A stretch of DNA of 64,000 bases from CAWIXB01 sp963839955 (GTDB lineage Bacteria > Actinomycetota > Actinomycetes > JACCUZ01). Shown one piece after another: positions 34,521 to 43,100 of this stretch (the first letter of the stretch is position 1; the number at the start of each line of letters is the position of its first letter). Under the pieces are notes generated by a model. It worked only from the letters and a program-made list of their open reading frames with translations. It was not told the DNA's origin and ran no database searches. A program made the position numbers and the translations under genes. The stretch covers positions 3,596,001 through 3,660,000 of the forward strand of contig CAWIXB010000001.1 in the NCBI GenBank assembly GCA_963839955.1, given 5' to 3'.

Positions 34521-35891
34521 CTAGAGGGCCTTGAGCGACTGCAGGATCCGCGTCAGTGACTCCTTGGCGTCGCCGAACAACAGCGTGGTACCCGGGTCGT
34601 ACAGCAGCTCGTTCTCGATGCCCGCGAACCCGGGCCGCATGGAGCGCTTCATGAACACGACCGCGTGCGCGTCGCCGACGTCGAGGATCGGCATCCCGTA
34701 GATCGGGCTGCCCGGGCTCGTCTTGGCCGCCGGGTTGACGACGTCGTTCGCACCGACGACCAGCGCGACGTCCGTGGAGGGCAGCTCGGAGTTGGCCTCG
34801 TCCATCTCCTTGAGCTGCTCGTAGGGCACCTGGGCCTCGGCGAGCAGGACGTTCATGTGTCCCGGCATCCGGCCCGCGACGGGGTGGATGCCGTAGATGA
34901 CGCGCACCCCGCGTTGCAGCAGCATGTCGACGAGCTCGTGGATGATGTGCTGGGCCTGAGCCACCGCGAGTCCGTAGCCGGGGACGATGACCACCTTGCG
35001 CGCGAAGCCCAACAGGATCGCGACGTCCTCGGCCGACGCCGAACGCACCGGCCGATCGCTCATCTCCTGCGAGCCCGCGGTCGACCCACCCTGGAACGCA
35101 CCGAACAGGATGCTCGTCACCGAGCGGCCCATCGCCTGGGCCATCATCCGGGTGAGGATCGTGCCGGACGCGCCCACGAGGGTGCCAGCGACGATGAGCA
35201 ACGTGTTGCCGAGGACGTAGCCGCTCGCCGCGACCGCGAGGCCGGTGAAGGCGTTGAGCAAGGAGATGACGATGGGCACGTCGGCGCCGCCGACGGGCAG
35301 CACGAACAGCACGCCGAGGACCAGGCCGACTACGGCGAGCACCACCGCCACCGGCACCGAGTCCTGCGCCGAGGTGGCGACGAAGGCGAGCAACGTCACG
35401 ACGGCGACAGCCTGCATCAGGAACTGGCCGCCGGCCACGATCACCGGCCTCGTCGTCATCAGCTCCTGGAGTTTGAGGAACGTGACGACCGACCCCGAGA
35501 AGCTCACCGCCCCGACGGCGATGGTGAAGGCTGCCGCGATGAGTACGCCGTGCTCGTCGTCGCGCGCACCGGAGTACTCCACCAGGGCGACGAGCGCGGC
35601 CGCGGCGCCGCCGACGCCGTTGAAGGCGGCGACCAGCTGCGGCATGGCGGTCATCGCGACGCGCCGAGCGGACACCACTCCGACCACCGAGCCGACGGCC
35701 ATCGTGGCAAGAATGACGACGACGTTGTCGAGGTCCTCGGCGACGAGGACCAGCAGTACGGCGAGAACGGCTCCGGTCGCGCCGACCAGGTTGCCGGCGC
35801 GCGCCGTCTTCGGTCCGGAGAGGCCCTTCAGCGCAACGACGAAACACACCGCCGCGACCAGGTAGCCGAAGTCGGTCCAGTCGCGACTCAC
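34521..35891 (-). CDS. pntB: NAD(P) transhydrogenase subunit beta
   Basis: A 456-residue subunit: eight or nine transmembrane helices, then the NADP-binding domain III (VIVPGYGLAVAQAQHIIHELV, GANDVVNPAAKTSPGSPIYG). The complex moves a hydride between NADH and NADP+ using the proton gradient. GTG 35891 overlaps the stop of the preceding subunit gene. It is the last gene of the pnt operon. Confidence 0.96.
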   Translation of the reverse strand: MSRDWTDFGYLVAAVCFVVALKGLSGPKTARAGNLVGATGAVLAVLLVLVAEDLDNVVVILATMAVGSVVGVVSARRVAMTAMPQLVAAFNGVGGAAAALVALVEYSGARDDEHGVLIAAAFTIAVGAVSFSGSVVTFLKLQELMTTRPVIVAGGQFLMQAVAVVTLLAFVATSAQDSVPVAVVLAVVGLVLGVLFVLPVGGADVPIVISLLNAFTGLAVAASGYVLGNTLLIVAGTLVGASGTILTRMMAQAMGRSVTSILFGAFQGGSTAGSQEMSDRPVRSASAEDVAILLGFARKVVIVPGYGLAVAQAQHIIHELVDMLLQRGVRVIYGIHPVAGRMPGHMNVLLAEAQVPYEQLKEMDEANSELPSTDVALVVGANDVVNPAAKTSPGSPIYGMPILDVGDAHAVVFMKRSMRPGFAGIENELLYDPGTTLLFGDAKESLTRILQSLKAL

Positions 35892-36217
35892 GCGTTGTCG
35901 CCCTTCGTCGCCGGGTCAGCGGGTCGTGGCTTCGGTTTGCGGCCGCGGCCGAACATCTCGAGCATCCGGTCGGTGACGACGAAGCCGCCGACCATGTTCA
36001 GCGTCGCAAGGAAGACGGCGAGCGTGCCGAGGACCAGCGTGACGCCGCCGTCCGCCTGCCCGGTGACCAGGATCGCGCCGACGAGGATCACGCCGTGGAT
36101 GGCATTGGCGCCGGACATCAGCGGCGTGTGCAACACCGAGGACACCTTCGAGATCACCTCGAACCCGACGAACACGGAAAGGACGAAGATCGTCAGCAGC
36201 GCCATTCCCTCGCTCAT
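35888..36217 (-). CDS. NAD(P) transhydrogenase subunit alpha, membrane part
   Basis: A 109-residue protein with three or four helices (MALLTIFVLSVFVGFEVIS, GVILVGAILVTG, LVLGTLAVFLATLNMVGGF) and a basic, Pro-rich tail. It corresponds to the C-terminal membrane domain of PntA, encoded separately in split-alpha systems. ATG 36217 overlaps the upstream stop (ATGA) and it overlaps pntB as GTGA. Confidence 0.93.
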   Translation of the reverse strand: MSEGMALLTIFVLSVFVGFEVISKVSSVLHTPLMSGANAIHGVILVGAILVTGQADGGVTLVLGTLAVFLATLNMVGGFVVTDRMLEMFGRGRKPKPRPADPATKGDNA

Positions 36218-37296
36218 GCGGGTCTCCCTGTCACACACGCGGTCGCCACGATCTCGTCGTCGAAGTCGGGCACGACCTCACCGTCCTTCGTCATGAGCAG
36301 CAGCAGGTTCACCACGTTGCGTGCGTAGAGCTGGCTGGCGTGCACCGCCATCGAGGACGGCACGTCGCGGGCGCCCCACACAACCACGCCCTGGTGCACG
36401 ACCTCCTCGCCCGCGCGGGAGAGCTCGCAGTTGCCGCCACTCTCCGCCGCGAGGTCGACGATCACCGAGCCGGGCCGCATCGCCTCGACCATCGCCGTGG
36501 TGACGAGCACCGGCGCGGGCTTGCCCGGGACGGCCGCCGTTGTGATGAGCACGTCGGCGGCTGCGACGTGCGGCGCCAGTGCCTCGAGCTGGCGGGCGGC
36601 GCGCTCCTCGGTCATCTCGCGGGCATAGCCGCCGGCGCCCTCGAGGGCGTCGAGCCCCAGCTCGAGGAACTCGGCACCCATGGAGTGCACCTCGTCGGCG
36701 GAGGACGCCCGCACGTCGTAGGCCAGCACCACGGCGCCCAGCCGCCGCGCGGTGGCGATGGCCTGCAGCCCGGCGACCCCGGCCCCGAGCACGAGCACCC
36801 TGGCGGGGGCGACGGTGCCTGCGGCCGTCATGAACAGCGGGAAGAACTTGGGCAGGCGCTGCGCGGCCACCAACGCGCAGCGGTAACCGGCGACCAGCGC
36901 CTGCGACGACAGGGCATCCATGGACTGCGCCCGCGAGATGCGGGGGATCTGTTCCATGGCGAACGCGACGATGCGGCGCTCGGCCATCGCGGGTGCCAGC
37001 TCGGCGTGGGCCGCGCCCGGCAGGAAGCCGATGGTGATGGCGCCCGGTCGCAGCCGCGCCACCTGCTCCGGGGTCAGCGCCGACACGGTGGCCAGGACGT
37101 CGCTGTCGGTCAGCACGTCGTCGACCACGACGGCCCCGGCGGCTCGGTAGTCGTCGTCGGTGGCGTAGGCGTGGCGGCCGGCGCCGGACTCGACGGCTAC
37201 CTCGAGCCCGGCGCCCGCCAGCCGGGTCACGGCCTCAGGCACCAGCGCCACTCGCCGCTCACCCGGACGCGTCTCGACTGGCACACCGACTCTCAC
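36214..37296 (-). CDS. NAD(P) transhydrogenase subunit alpha, NAD-binding part
   Basis: A 360-residue soluble subunit of the alanine dehydrogenase / PntA family: GVPVETRPGERRVALVPE at the N terminus, RISRAQSMDALSSQA in the middle, and the Rossmann loop VLGAGVAGLQAIATARRLGA. GTG 37296 has AGG about nine bases upstream; a TTG at 37305 would add three residues. With the next two genes it forms the three-part proton-translocating transhydrogenase operon, joined by four-base overlaps. Confidence 0.95.
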   Translation of the reverse strand: MRVGVPVETRPGERRVALVPEAVTRLAGAGLEVAVESGAGRHAYATDDDYRAAGAVVVDDVLTDSDVLATVSALTPEQVARLRPGAITIGFLPGAAHAELAPAMAERRIVAFAMEQIPRISRAQSMDALSSQALVAGYRCALVAAQRLPKFFPLFMTAAGTVAPARVLVLGAGVAGLQAIATARRLGAVVLAYDVRASSADEVHSMGAEFLELGLDALEGAGGYAREMTEERAARQLEALAPHVAAADVLITTAAVPGKPAPVLVTTAMVEAMRPGSVIVDLAAESGGNCELSRAGEEVVHQGVVVWGARDVPSSMAVHASQLYARNVVNLLLLMTKDGEVVPDFDDEIVATACVTGRPA

Positions 37297-37362
37297 GGCG
37301 GCCAACCTAAGGGATCACCCCCAGCCGCCCGGAGTCGACCACGTTAGGTAGGCGCAGCAGTC

Positions 37363-37390
37363 CCTCAACAGGTGGGCATGACTGTTGAGG
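37363..37390. promoter_or_regulatory. Inverted repeat between the pnt operon and the epimerase gene
   Basis: CCTCAACAG (37363-37371) and CTGTTGAGG (37382-37390) form a perfect nine-base inverted repeat with a ten-base spacer, in the 175-base gap between divergent genes. It could be an operator or a leader hairpin; neither is established. Confidence 0.5.
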
Positions 37391-37471
37391 CGATGCCTCG
37401 CCTGTTGCGGCGAGCCGCCCAGCACCCACCCCGCCGCCCGGCCGACGTCGCAGGGCCAGCAGGATCGACCC

Positions 37472-38518
37472 ATGACCGACGTACGCCGTGAGCAGTTCGG
37501 GGTTCTCGACGACGGCCGCGAGGTCGACCGCTTCGAGCTTCGCGACGGCGACATCCAGGCCACGGTGCTCAGCTGGGGCGCGACGCTCGCCTCCCTCGTG
37601 ATGCCCGACCGCACCGGCGACCGGGCCGACGTGGTGCTGGGCTTCGACGAGCTCACGGGGTACGCCGGGGCGCATCCCTATCTCGGCGCCACTGTCGGTC
37701 GTTTCGCCAACCGGTTGGCACGTGGCCGGTTCACTCTCGACGGCGTCGAGCACGTCGTCCCGGCCAACGACGGCGCCAACGCCCTGCACGGCGGGCCGGT
37801 CGGGTTCGACCGGGCGGTGTGGGCGGCAGAGGTCCTCCCGGACGCAGGCGCGGTGCGGTTCACGCACAGCAGCCCGGACGGCGACATGGGCTTTCCGGGC
37901 CGGCTCGACGTCACGGTCACCTACACGCTCGACGGGTCGACCCTGCGGTGGGACTACGAGGCGAGCACCGACCAGCCGACCGTCCTGAACCTCACCAACC
38001 ACGCCTATCTCAACCTGGCCGGCCACGGCACGGCCGAACATCACGAGCTCGTGGTCGACGCGAGCCGGTTCGTCAGCGTCGACGGCGAGGGGATCCCGAC
38101 GGGCGACTTGCTGCCCGTCGACGGCACACCGCTGGACTTCCGAACCGTCAAGCCGCTCGGCCGCGACCTGAGGGTCGCGTCACCCCACGTCGTACGCGCC
38201 AAGGGCTACGACCACAGCTTCGTGCTCGACCGCGAGTCAGGCGCGCCACCCAGCCGCGCCGCCCACGTGCACGACCCCGACAGCGGGCGCACCGTCGAGG
38301 TGTGGACCGACCAGCCCGGCGTGCAGCTCTACTCGGGCAACTTCCTCGACGCGACACTGGTGGGCCGAGGAGGAGTGGTCTACCGGCAGGGCGACGCGGT
38401 GTGCCTGGAGACGCAGCACCTGCCCGACTCGCCCAACCACGACGGGTTCCCGAGCACGGTGCTGCGCCCCGGCGAGCACTTCAGGAGTACGACCTGGTGG
38501 TCCCTGTCCGCGTCATGA
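37472..38518 (+). CDS. Aldose 1-epimerase (galactose mutarotase family)
   Basis: A 348-residue beta-sandwich epimerase that interconverts alpha and beta sugar anomers. Catalytic residues appear in NALHGGPVGFDRAVW and NHAYLNLAGHG (His) and VCLETQHLPDSPNH (Glu). ATG 37472 begins MTDVRREQFG; the longer frame to 37385 reads through the divergent promoter. It is monocistronic or followed by the small basic protein gene. Confidence 0.93.
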   Translation: MTDVRREQFGVLDDGREVDRFELRDGDIQATVLSWGATLASLVMPDRTGDRADVVLGFDELTGYAGAHPYLGATVGRFANRLARGRFTLDGVEHVVPANDGANALHGGPVGFDRAVWAAEVLPDAGAVRFTHSSPDGDMGFPGRLDVTVTYTLDGSTLRWDYEASTDQPTVLNLTNHAYLNLAGHGTAEHHELVVDASRFVSVDGEGIPTGDLLPVDGTPLDFRTVKPLGRDLRVASPHVVRAKGYDHSFVLDRESGAPPSRAAHVHDPDSGRTVEVWTDQPGVQLYSGNFLDATLVGRGGVVYRQGDAVCLETQHLPDSPNHDGFPSTVLRPGEHFRSTTWWSLSAS

Positions 38519-38589
38519 GCAGGGCATGACGGGCGCGTGGGCGGGTATGGCTACCTGGCTAGATGCCGTGACCCGATCGGGAGGGACTC

Positions 38590-38814
38590 ATGCCGCAGCG
38601 GTCCTCGAATGTGAAGAACGAGAAGCAGTACGAGGCGCTCAAGGACAAGGGCATGTCCAAGGAGCGCGCCGCGAGGATCGCGAACTCGCCCGGAGCGTCC
38701 AGCCGTGGAGGCAAGAAGAGCGGCTCGGGCGGAGACCCGTCACAGGGCGGGACGACCGCCCAGAAGAAGGAAGCCGGACGCAAGGGCGGCAAGGCAGCGG
38801 CCGAGAAGAGCTGA
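38590..38814 (+). CDS. Small basic KGG-rich protein
   Basis: A 74-residue hydrophilic protein: MPQRSSNVKNEKQYEALKDK, a short KGMSKERAARIANSPG helix, then a Gly/Ser/Lys-rich tail (GGKKSGSGGDPSQGG and GRKGGKAAAEKS). Its composition resembles stress-linked KGG-type small proteins; I believe the family is annotated DUF7218 but am not certain. GGGAGGGACTC precedes the ATG. Function unknown. Confidence 0.75.
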   Translation: MPQRSSNVKNEKQYEALKDKGMSKERAARIANSPGASSRGGKKSGSGGDPSQGGTTAQKKEAGRKGGKAAAEKS

Positions 38815-38845
38815 GCCGATCCGGGCAGCTCGCGTCAGCGGCCGG

Positions 38846-39508
38846 TCACGCGCCGGTCGCGTGGTGCGGCTCGGCGACCGGCTTCGACTCTGCCGATCCG
38901 CGTTGCCGCAGGTAGACCGATCCACCCACGATGACCGCTACCGCGAGGAACTCGCTCTGCCAGTTCAGAAATGACTCGAACCAGAAGTTCGACGTCGTCA
39001 GGTAGCCCCACATCGACACTGCTGGCTCACCGTGCGCCAGCTGTCCCTGGCTGTACTCGCGGGCGCCGGCGGCGGCGTGCAGGGTGATGGACGCCGCGAA
39101 CAGAACGAAGAACAGCAGCGCGAGCGAGTTCTCGTACACACGAAGGACCCAGCGCTCCGCGACGCACCGGCCACGGCACGTTCCCCCGCTTGGCGGCCTG
39201 CCGCGGGTCCTCGTCCTGCGGCGCGGGCTTGTCGATGGGCTTCGACTCCGAGGAGCCGCGCTGGAAGAGGTACGCCGTCAGCACGACGTACATGCCCATC
39301 TGCAGGAACTCGGACTCCCAGTTCTCGAACGTTGCCTCGATGAAGTGCCCGGCGTGCAGATTGCCCCACAGCGTGACTGTCGCCTCATGGTGGGCGAGCT
39401 GGTCGAGGTTGTACGTCCGTTTCCCCGACAGCGCCATACCGACGAGAACGCGGCGAACAAGCCCAGGTTGACGAGGAGCAGCCCACGATCGCGAAGCCAT
39501 CGACGCAT
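38846..39508 (-). pseudogene. DUF6766 family membrane protein, broken by two compensating frameshifts
   Basis: The minus strand encodes an intact-looking DUF6766 protein only if the frame is changed twice. It starts at ATG 39508 (MRRWLRDRGLLLVNLGLFAAF); near 39455 one base is missing, and the sequence continues in another frame (VGMALSGKRTYNLDQLAHHE to GSSESKPIDKPAPQDEDP). Near 39150 one extra base returns it to the first frame (WVLRVYENSLALLFFVLFAA to the stop at 38846). The two halves are an internal duplication, each with WESEFL/WQSEFL and an RGS(S/A)ESKP end. The protein would be about 220 residues with four helices. Confidence 0.8.
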
Positions 39509-39572
39509 CAGGTCCCCTTCCCTGAGCGACCCTACTCAGCGGCTTCGCGCACCAGCTTCGCGCACCGGGGCG

Positions 39573-39977
39573 TCAGGCGTCGTCGACGTACGTCGTGCTG
39601 CCGCCGGCCCCGTCGCGGGCGTACAGGAAGTCGCCGTGCACGTCGTCCGGTGTCTCCTCGACGTGCACCAGTCCCGCCGGCACGAAGAGCCAGTCACCGG
39701 CAGCCATCTCCTGCACATGTTCCAAGTCGGCTCCGGTGCGAAAGACCGCCCGTCCCTCGACCAGGCACGCCACCGTGTCCTGGCTGTGCCAGTGCGGCGG
39801 TATCCGCGTGCCCGGCGCGCAGCGTGCGCGAGCCAGGAACACCGCCGACCCCAGTGCCGACGGATCGAACGCGCGCCAGAAGGCGATGCCGTCTTCCTCA
39901 CCGGCGTACGCGTCGCTCGCGGCGACGAACCTGGCGCCGCCGGCCGCTGGTGACACTGTCTGGTTGTCGGGGAGCAT
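39573..39977 (-). CDS. Cupin domain protein
   Basis: A 134-residue single-domain cupin. The metal-site motif is GTRIPPHWHSQDTVACLVEG (two His) with the second conserved motif AGDWLFVPAGLVHVEET (His). Such proteins bind a metal and are isomerases, dioxygenases or sensors; nothing fixes the substrate. It lies 30 bases after the small ORF at 40008 and could belong to the Rieske operon. Confidence 0.82.
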   Translation of the reverse strand: MLPDNQTVSPAAGGARFVAASDAYAGEEDGIAFWRAFDPSALGSAVFLARARCAPGTRIPPHWHSQDTVACLVEGRAVFRTGADLEHVQEMAAGDWLFVPAGLVHVEETPDDVHGDFLYARDGAGGSTTYVDDA

Positions 39978-40007
39978 CGCCGCACCCTTCGAGAGAAGCT
40001 GGAAGTG

Positions 40008-40091
40008 TCAGGACAGGGCGAACAGCGCACCGATCGCGAAACCGACTGCGGCCAGCCAGAACAGCGTCGGCGCCACTCGCCACCCACTCAT
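40008..40091 (-). CDS. Very small membrane peptide, 27 residues
   Basis: ATG 40091 follows GAGGGAGTCGAC, a good ribosome site. The product, MSGWRVAPTLFWLAAVGFAI plus GALFALS, is a single transmembrane helix. It lies 29 bases after the Rieske gene and 30 before the cupin gene on the same strand. Small subunits of this size are usual in electron-transfer complexes, so it may be part of the DUF6529/Rieske system (inference). Confidence 0.55.
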   Translation of the reverse strand: MSGWRVAPTLFWLAAVGFAIGALFALS

Positions 40092-40120
40092 GTCGACTCC
40101 CTCGTCCCGGGCCAGTTCAT

Positions 40121-40570
40121 CTAGTCGCGGTAGACGCCGTCGTCGCGGACGACGACGGGGACGCTGCCCAGCCTCTGCGTGGCGGGTCCGGCCGTGACGT
40201 CTCCCGTCGACGCGTCGAACTTGCTGCCGTGGCACGGGCAGATGATCTGCCCGCCCTCGACCGAGCTGACGGCGCAACCCTGGTGCGTGCAGGTCGCCGA
40301 GAAGCCGCGGACGGTTCCGTCGGCGTCCCGGGTCAGGACGACCTGGGCATCGTCGACGACGACGCCGCCGTCGACGGGCACGTCGTCGAGGGGAGAGAGC
40401 AGCATCCCCTCGGAGGCGGCCGCGGGACCGTAGCCGTTGGCTGCCGTGGCGGGACCGCCGGCCTCGGCGGCGGAGCTCTGCCGGCCGACGACGAAGCCGG
40501 CCACACCCCCGGCGAGCACCATGACGACGCCGCGGACCACCGACCGCCGGGGCAGGTCAAAGGTGCTCAC
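40121..40570 (-). CDS. Rieske (2Fe-2S) protein, membrane anchored
   Basis: A 149-residue protein with one N-terminal helix preceded by basic residues (DLPRRSVVRGVVMVLAGGVA), probably a Tat-type signal anchor. The Rieske ligands are Cys94/His96 and Cys111/His114 (CTHQGC and CPCHGS), with Cys99 and Cys113 as the structural disulfide. GTG 40570 has AGGAGG four bases upstream. It starts 10 bases after the DUF6529 gene, and the two likely form an electron-transfer pair on the outer face of the membrane. Confidence 0.92.
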   Translation of the reverse strand: MSTFDLPRRSVVRGVVMVLAGGVAGFVVGRQSSAAEAGGPATAANGYGPAAASEGMLLSPLDDVPVDGGVVVDDAQVVLTRDADGTVRGFSATCTHQGCAVSSVEGGQIICPCHGSKFDASTGDVTAGPATQRLGSVPVVVRDDGVYRD

Positions 40571-40580
40571 GGCGCCTCCT

Positions 40581-41147
40581 TCAGATCAGTGGGACGCCGG
40601 AACGGGTGAAGAACCACAGCGCGGACGTCAGCCAGACCAGGACGAGCGTCGTCAGCACCGTCCCGCCCAGCACGGGCAGCGCCCATGACGGCAGGCCTCG
40701 AACTCGAAGGCCGAGCATCTTCGCGGCGTATGCGCCGTAGAACAGGCAACCGACGAGGCCGTGGACGAGCGGACGCGCGCTGCCCGAGGCGAAGCCGAGT
40801 GCCCAGATGCAGTGGAAGGCCGGCGGCAGGGTCAGCACGAAGGCAGTGCTACCGCTCCAACGGTGCACCAGCGTCGCCCAGGGCGGCGCCGACCGCGAGG
40901 TGGGCAGTCGTCCCCACATCCACATGGCGGTCAGGAGCTGGACCACGAGCAGAACCGCTGCCGCCGTGGTCAGCCACGCCTTCATCTGCAGCATGCCGGA
41001 GAAGCCGAAGGTGGCCAGCGGCCGGTTGGCGGGTTCGTGGACCTGGGCGTAGACCCCCATCGACACCGCGACCACGGCACCCAGCAGCACGATGCCGGCC
41101 AGCGCACGTCGGCCGGTCATCTCTGGCGCTCCGGTTCGCAGCGACAT
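40581..41147 (-). CDS. DUF6529-like membrane protein (possible haem/quinone partner of Rieske protein)
   Basis: A 188-residue protein with five hydrophobic helices. His residues sit in helical settings (ATLVHRWSGSTAFVLTLPPAFHCIWALG and ARPLVHGLVGCLFYG), as in cytochrome b561-type haem proteins. It resembles the DUF6529 family, which occurs next to Rieske proteins. ATG 41147 lies three bases after the ACT gene stop; ATG 41120 with GGAG upstream is an alternative. Haem binding is inference from the His pattern. Confidence 0.75.
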   Translation of the reverse strand: MSLRTGAPEMTGRRALAGIVLLGAVVAVSMGVYAQVHEPANRPLATFGFSGMLQMKAWLTTAAAVLLVVQLLTAMWMWGRLPTSRSAPPWATLVHRWSGSTAFVLTLPPAFHCIWALGFASGSARPLVHGLVGCLFYGAYAAKMLGLRVRGLPSWALPVLGGTVLTTLVLVWLTSALWFFTRSGVPLI

Positions 41148-41150
41148 CGC

Positions 41151-41525
41151 TCAGTCCAGCGCAGCCCGCAGGGCGGCAAGGTCGTCGGCGGCGAGGACGA
41201 GCCTGGTGTTCGTCGCGAGGTAGACGAGGGTGATGTTGATCCCGCTGTCGCCGAGCTTGCGGCTGACGTCCGCCAGGACCCCGGGCCGGTCCTCCACGGT
41301 GACGACGGCCACCTCCTGCTCCGACGCGATCTGGACTCGTGCCGACGCGAGTGCCGAGAAGGTGGCGGGCATGTCATCGACCAGCAGGTGCACCTCGGCC
41401 CGACCCCCGCCGCTGGTGACGGCGCACACGCCGCCGATGTTCACCCCGGCCTCCCCCAGCAGGCTGGACACCCGGGCCAGCTCACCGGGCTGGTCGTCCA
41501 GATAGAGCGTGAGGTCAGTCGCCAC
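41151..41525 (-). CDS. Tandem ACT domain protein
   Basis: A 124-residue protein made of two ACT domains: LTLYLDDQPGELARVSSLLGEAGVNIGG and VAVVTVEDRPGVLADVSRKL with GINITLVY, read across each domain. Stand-alone ACT proteins bind amino acids or other small ligands and regulate enzymes. GTG 41525 has GGAGGTG upstream; the longer frame lacks any such signal. It could head the redox operon, as the next gene begins three bases later. Confidence 0.82.
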   Translation of the reverse strand: MATDLTLYLDDQPGELARVSSLLGEAGVNIGGVCAVTSGGGRAEVHLLVDDMPATFSALASARVQIASEQEVAVVTVEDRPGVLADVSRKLGDSGINITLVYLATNTRLVLAADDLAALRAALD

Positions 41526-41613
41526 AGCCCACCTCCGTGCTGTGTTCGTCTCACGCCGCGGCGCCGCTGTCAACAGATACGGCCCTGCGGGTACGGCCTT
41601 GTGCGGTGAGACG

Positions 41614-42285
41614 TCACCGGCCGAGCGCGGCGCGGCCGGCACGCAGGAAGTCCAGCGCCTCCTCCGCAGTGGTGACCTCCTCCCGGGTGCGGTAGGCGCC
41701 GAACGGCGCGTTCCAGAAGTCGTCCGGCGGTGGCCGGTCGTGCGGCCCGACGTAGGCGTAGGGCTGCGGGATGGCGTCGTCGCCGGGGGAGAAGCCGTAG
41801 TTGACGTGGCCGGCTGTCATGCCCAGGTCGAAGTGCTCGGGAAAGATCTGCGGGTCGCCCGGGCTCTCGCCGGAAAGCTCGCGGGCCAGGGTCGTCAGGG
41901 CCTCGGCGCCCAGGGCGAACCATGTCGCGATGGCCTGCGCGGCTCCGGCATCGACGTGCAGGGGCGCCTCCGGCTCGAATGCCGTGGCAGGAGGCTGCTT
42001 GGTCCAGGGAAAGCCGGCCTCGACACCCGCGAACGCCGCGGCATCGGCGAGCGTCGTCAGCGGCGTACGGCGCTCACCATCGGGGCCGAGGACGGCAAGT
42101 TCGGTGCCGACCACCGCGAGCACCGTGCCGTCGTCGAAGGCGGGAGTACGGAAGCCGCCGGGGCCGGGCAGCAGCGTGATCTGGCCGCTCGCGCGCTTCC
42201 GGGCAGCCGCCAGCAGATGTTCCGCGACGCGGTGCAGCGACTGCCGGCTGGCGACCAGGACGTCCGAGGGTGGGGGTGCGGTCAT
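41614..42285 (-). CDS. Conserved protein of unknown function
   Basis: A 223-residue soluble protein. Readable features are a helical N terminus (SLHRVAEHLLAAARKRASGQ), a beta-rich middle (GFRTPAFDDGTVLAVVGTEL) and a C-terminal IFPEHFDLGMTAGHVNYGFSPGDDAIPQPYAYVGPH segment, which looks like a conserved His/Asp/Tyr site when split at FSPG. I recall similar proteins in other actinobacteria without function. It diverges from the methyltransferase gene by 20 bases. Confidence 0.7.
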   Translation of the reverse strand: MTAPPPSDVLVASRQSLHRVAEHLLAAARKRASGQITLLPGPGGFRTPAFDDGTVLAVVGTELAVLGPDGERRTPLTTLADAAAFAGVEAGFPWTKQPPATAFEPEAPLHVDAGAAQAIATWFALGAEALTTLARELSGESPGDPQIFPEHFDLGMTAGHVNYGFSPGDDAIPQPYAYVGPHDRPPPDDFWNAPFGAYRTREEVTTAEEALDFLRAGRAALGR

Positions 42286-42305
42286 CCCGATAGCGTGCTC
42301 CTCTC

Positions 42306-43097
42306 ATGGCCGCTCCCACGTCACCGCAGGTCCGGAGCGACATCGTGGCCCGGCTGCGGACCGCGGGGTGTGTCTTCGCCGAGGACGAGGCCGACGTGCT
42401 CATCGCCGCGGCGGAGACACCTAACCACCTCGCCGCCATGGTGGACCGCCGAGTCGCAGGCGAGCCCCTCGAGCACGTCGTCGGCTGGACGGAGTTCGCT
42501 GGCCTGCGTATCGCCGTGGAACCGGGGGTCTTCCGGCCACGCCCGCGCACCGAGTTCCTGGTGAGTCAGGCGATCGCGCTTGCCCGTCCACCGGCCGTCG
42601 TCGTCGACCTGTGCTGCGGCTCGGGTGCGGTGGGCGCCGCTCTGTTCGCGGCTTTGGACGAGATCGAGCTGTACGCCGCCGACGTCGACCCCGCCGCGGT
42701 GCGCTGTGCCCGCCGCAACGTGGCCGCGCACGGCCAGGTCTTCGAGGGCGACCTCTTCGATCCCCTGCCGGCTCGGCTGGAGGGCAGCATCGACATCCTC
42801 GTGGCGAACGTTCCTTATGTGCCTACCGATGCGATCGAGCTCATGCCGCCAGAGGCCCGCATCCATGAGCCGCGCGTTGCGCTCGACGGTGGCGCGGACG
42901 GGCTCGACGTCCTTCGACGGGTGAGTGCCGAGGCGCCGCGCTGGCTGGCACCGAGCGGCCACCTGTTCGTCGAGACGAGCGAGCATCAGGCGCCGCAGGC
43001 CGTCGAGGCATTCAGCCGCGACGGCTTGGCGGCGCGCATGACCCGCTCCGATGAGATGAGCGCGGCCGTCGTGATCGGAACCAAGCAGGCGCGCTAG
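42306..43097 (+). CDS. HemK/PrmC-like methyltransferase
   Basis: A 263-residue class I methyltransferase. The SAM loop is VVDLCCGSGAVGAAL, preceded by PGVFRPRPRTEFLV as in PrmC, which methylates the glutamine of release factors. The catalytic motif, usually NPPY, is NVPYVPTDAIELMPPEARIH here when read through the loop. This variant defines an actinobacterial side branch annotated as putative protein N5-glutamine methyltransferase. It is probably not the main release-factor enzyme. Confidence 0.85.
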   Translation: MAAPTSPQVRSDIVARLRTAGCVFAEDEADVLIAAAETPNHLAAMVDRRVAGEPLEHVVGWTEFAGLRIAVEPGVFRPRPRTEFLVSQAIALARPPAVVVDLCCGSGAVGAALFAALDEIELYAADVDPAAVRCARRNVAAHGQVFEGDLFDPLPARLEGSIDILVANVPYVPTDAIELMPPEARIHEPRVALDGGADGLDVLRRVSAEAPRWLAPSGHLFVETSEHQAPQAVEAFSRDGLAARMTRSDEMSAAVVIGTKQAR

Positions 43098-43100
43098 GAG

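Noticed and set aside
34665..36296. 543-residue plus-strand frame opposite the transhydrogenase genes
   Set aside because: His/Asp/Arg-rich mirror of membrane-protein codons; no recognisable domain.
38846..39508. Programmed ribosomal frameshifting
   Set aside because: No slippery heptamer or downstream pseudoknot is apparent at either site; decay or base-call errors are simpler.
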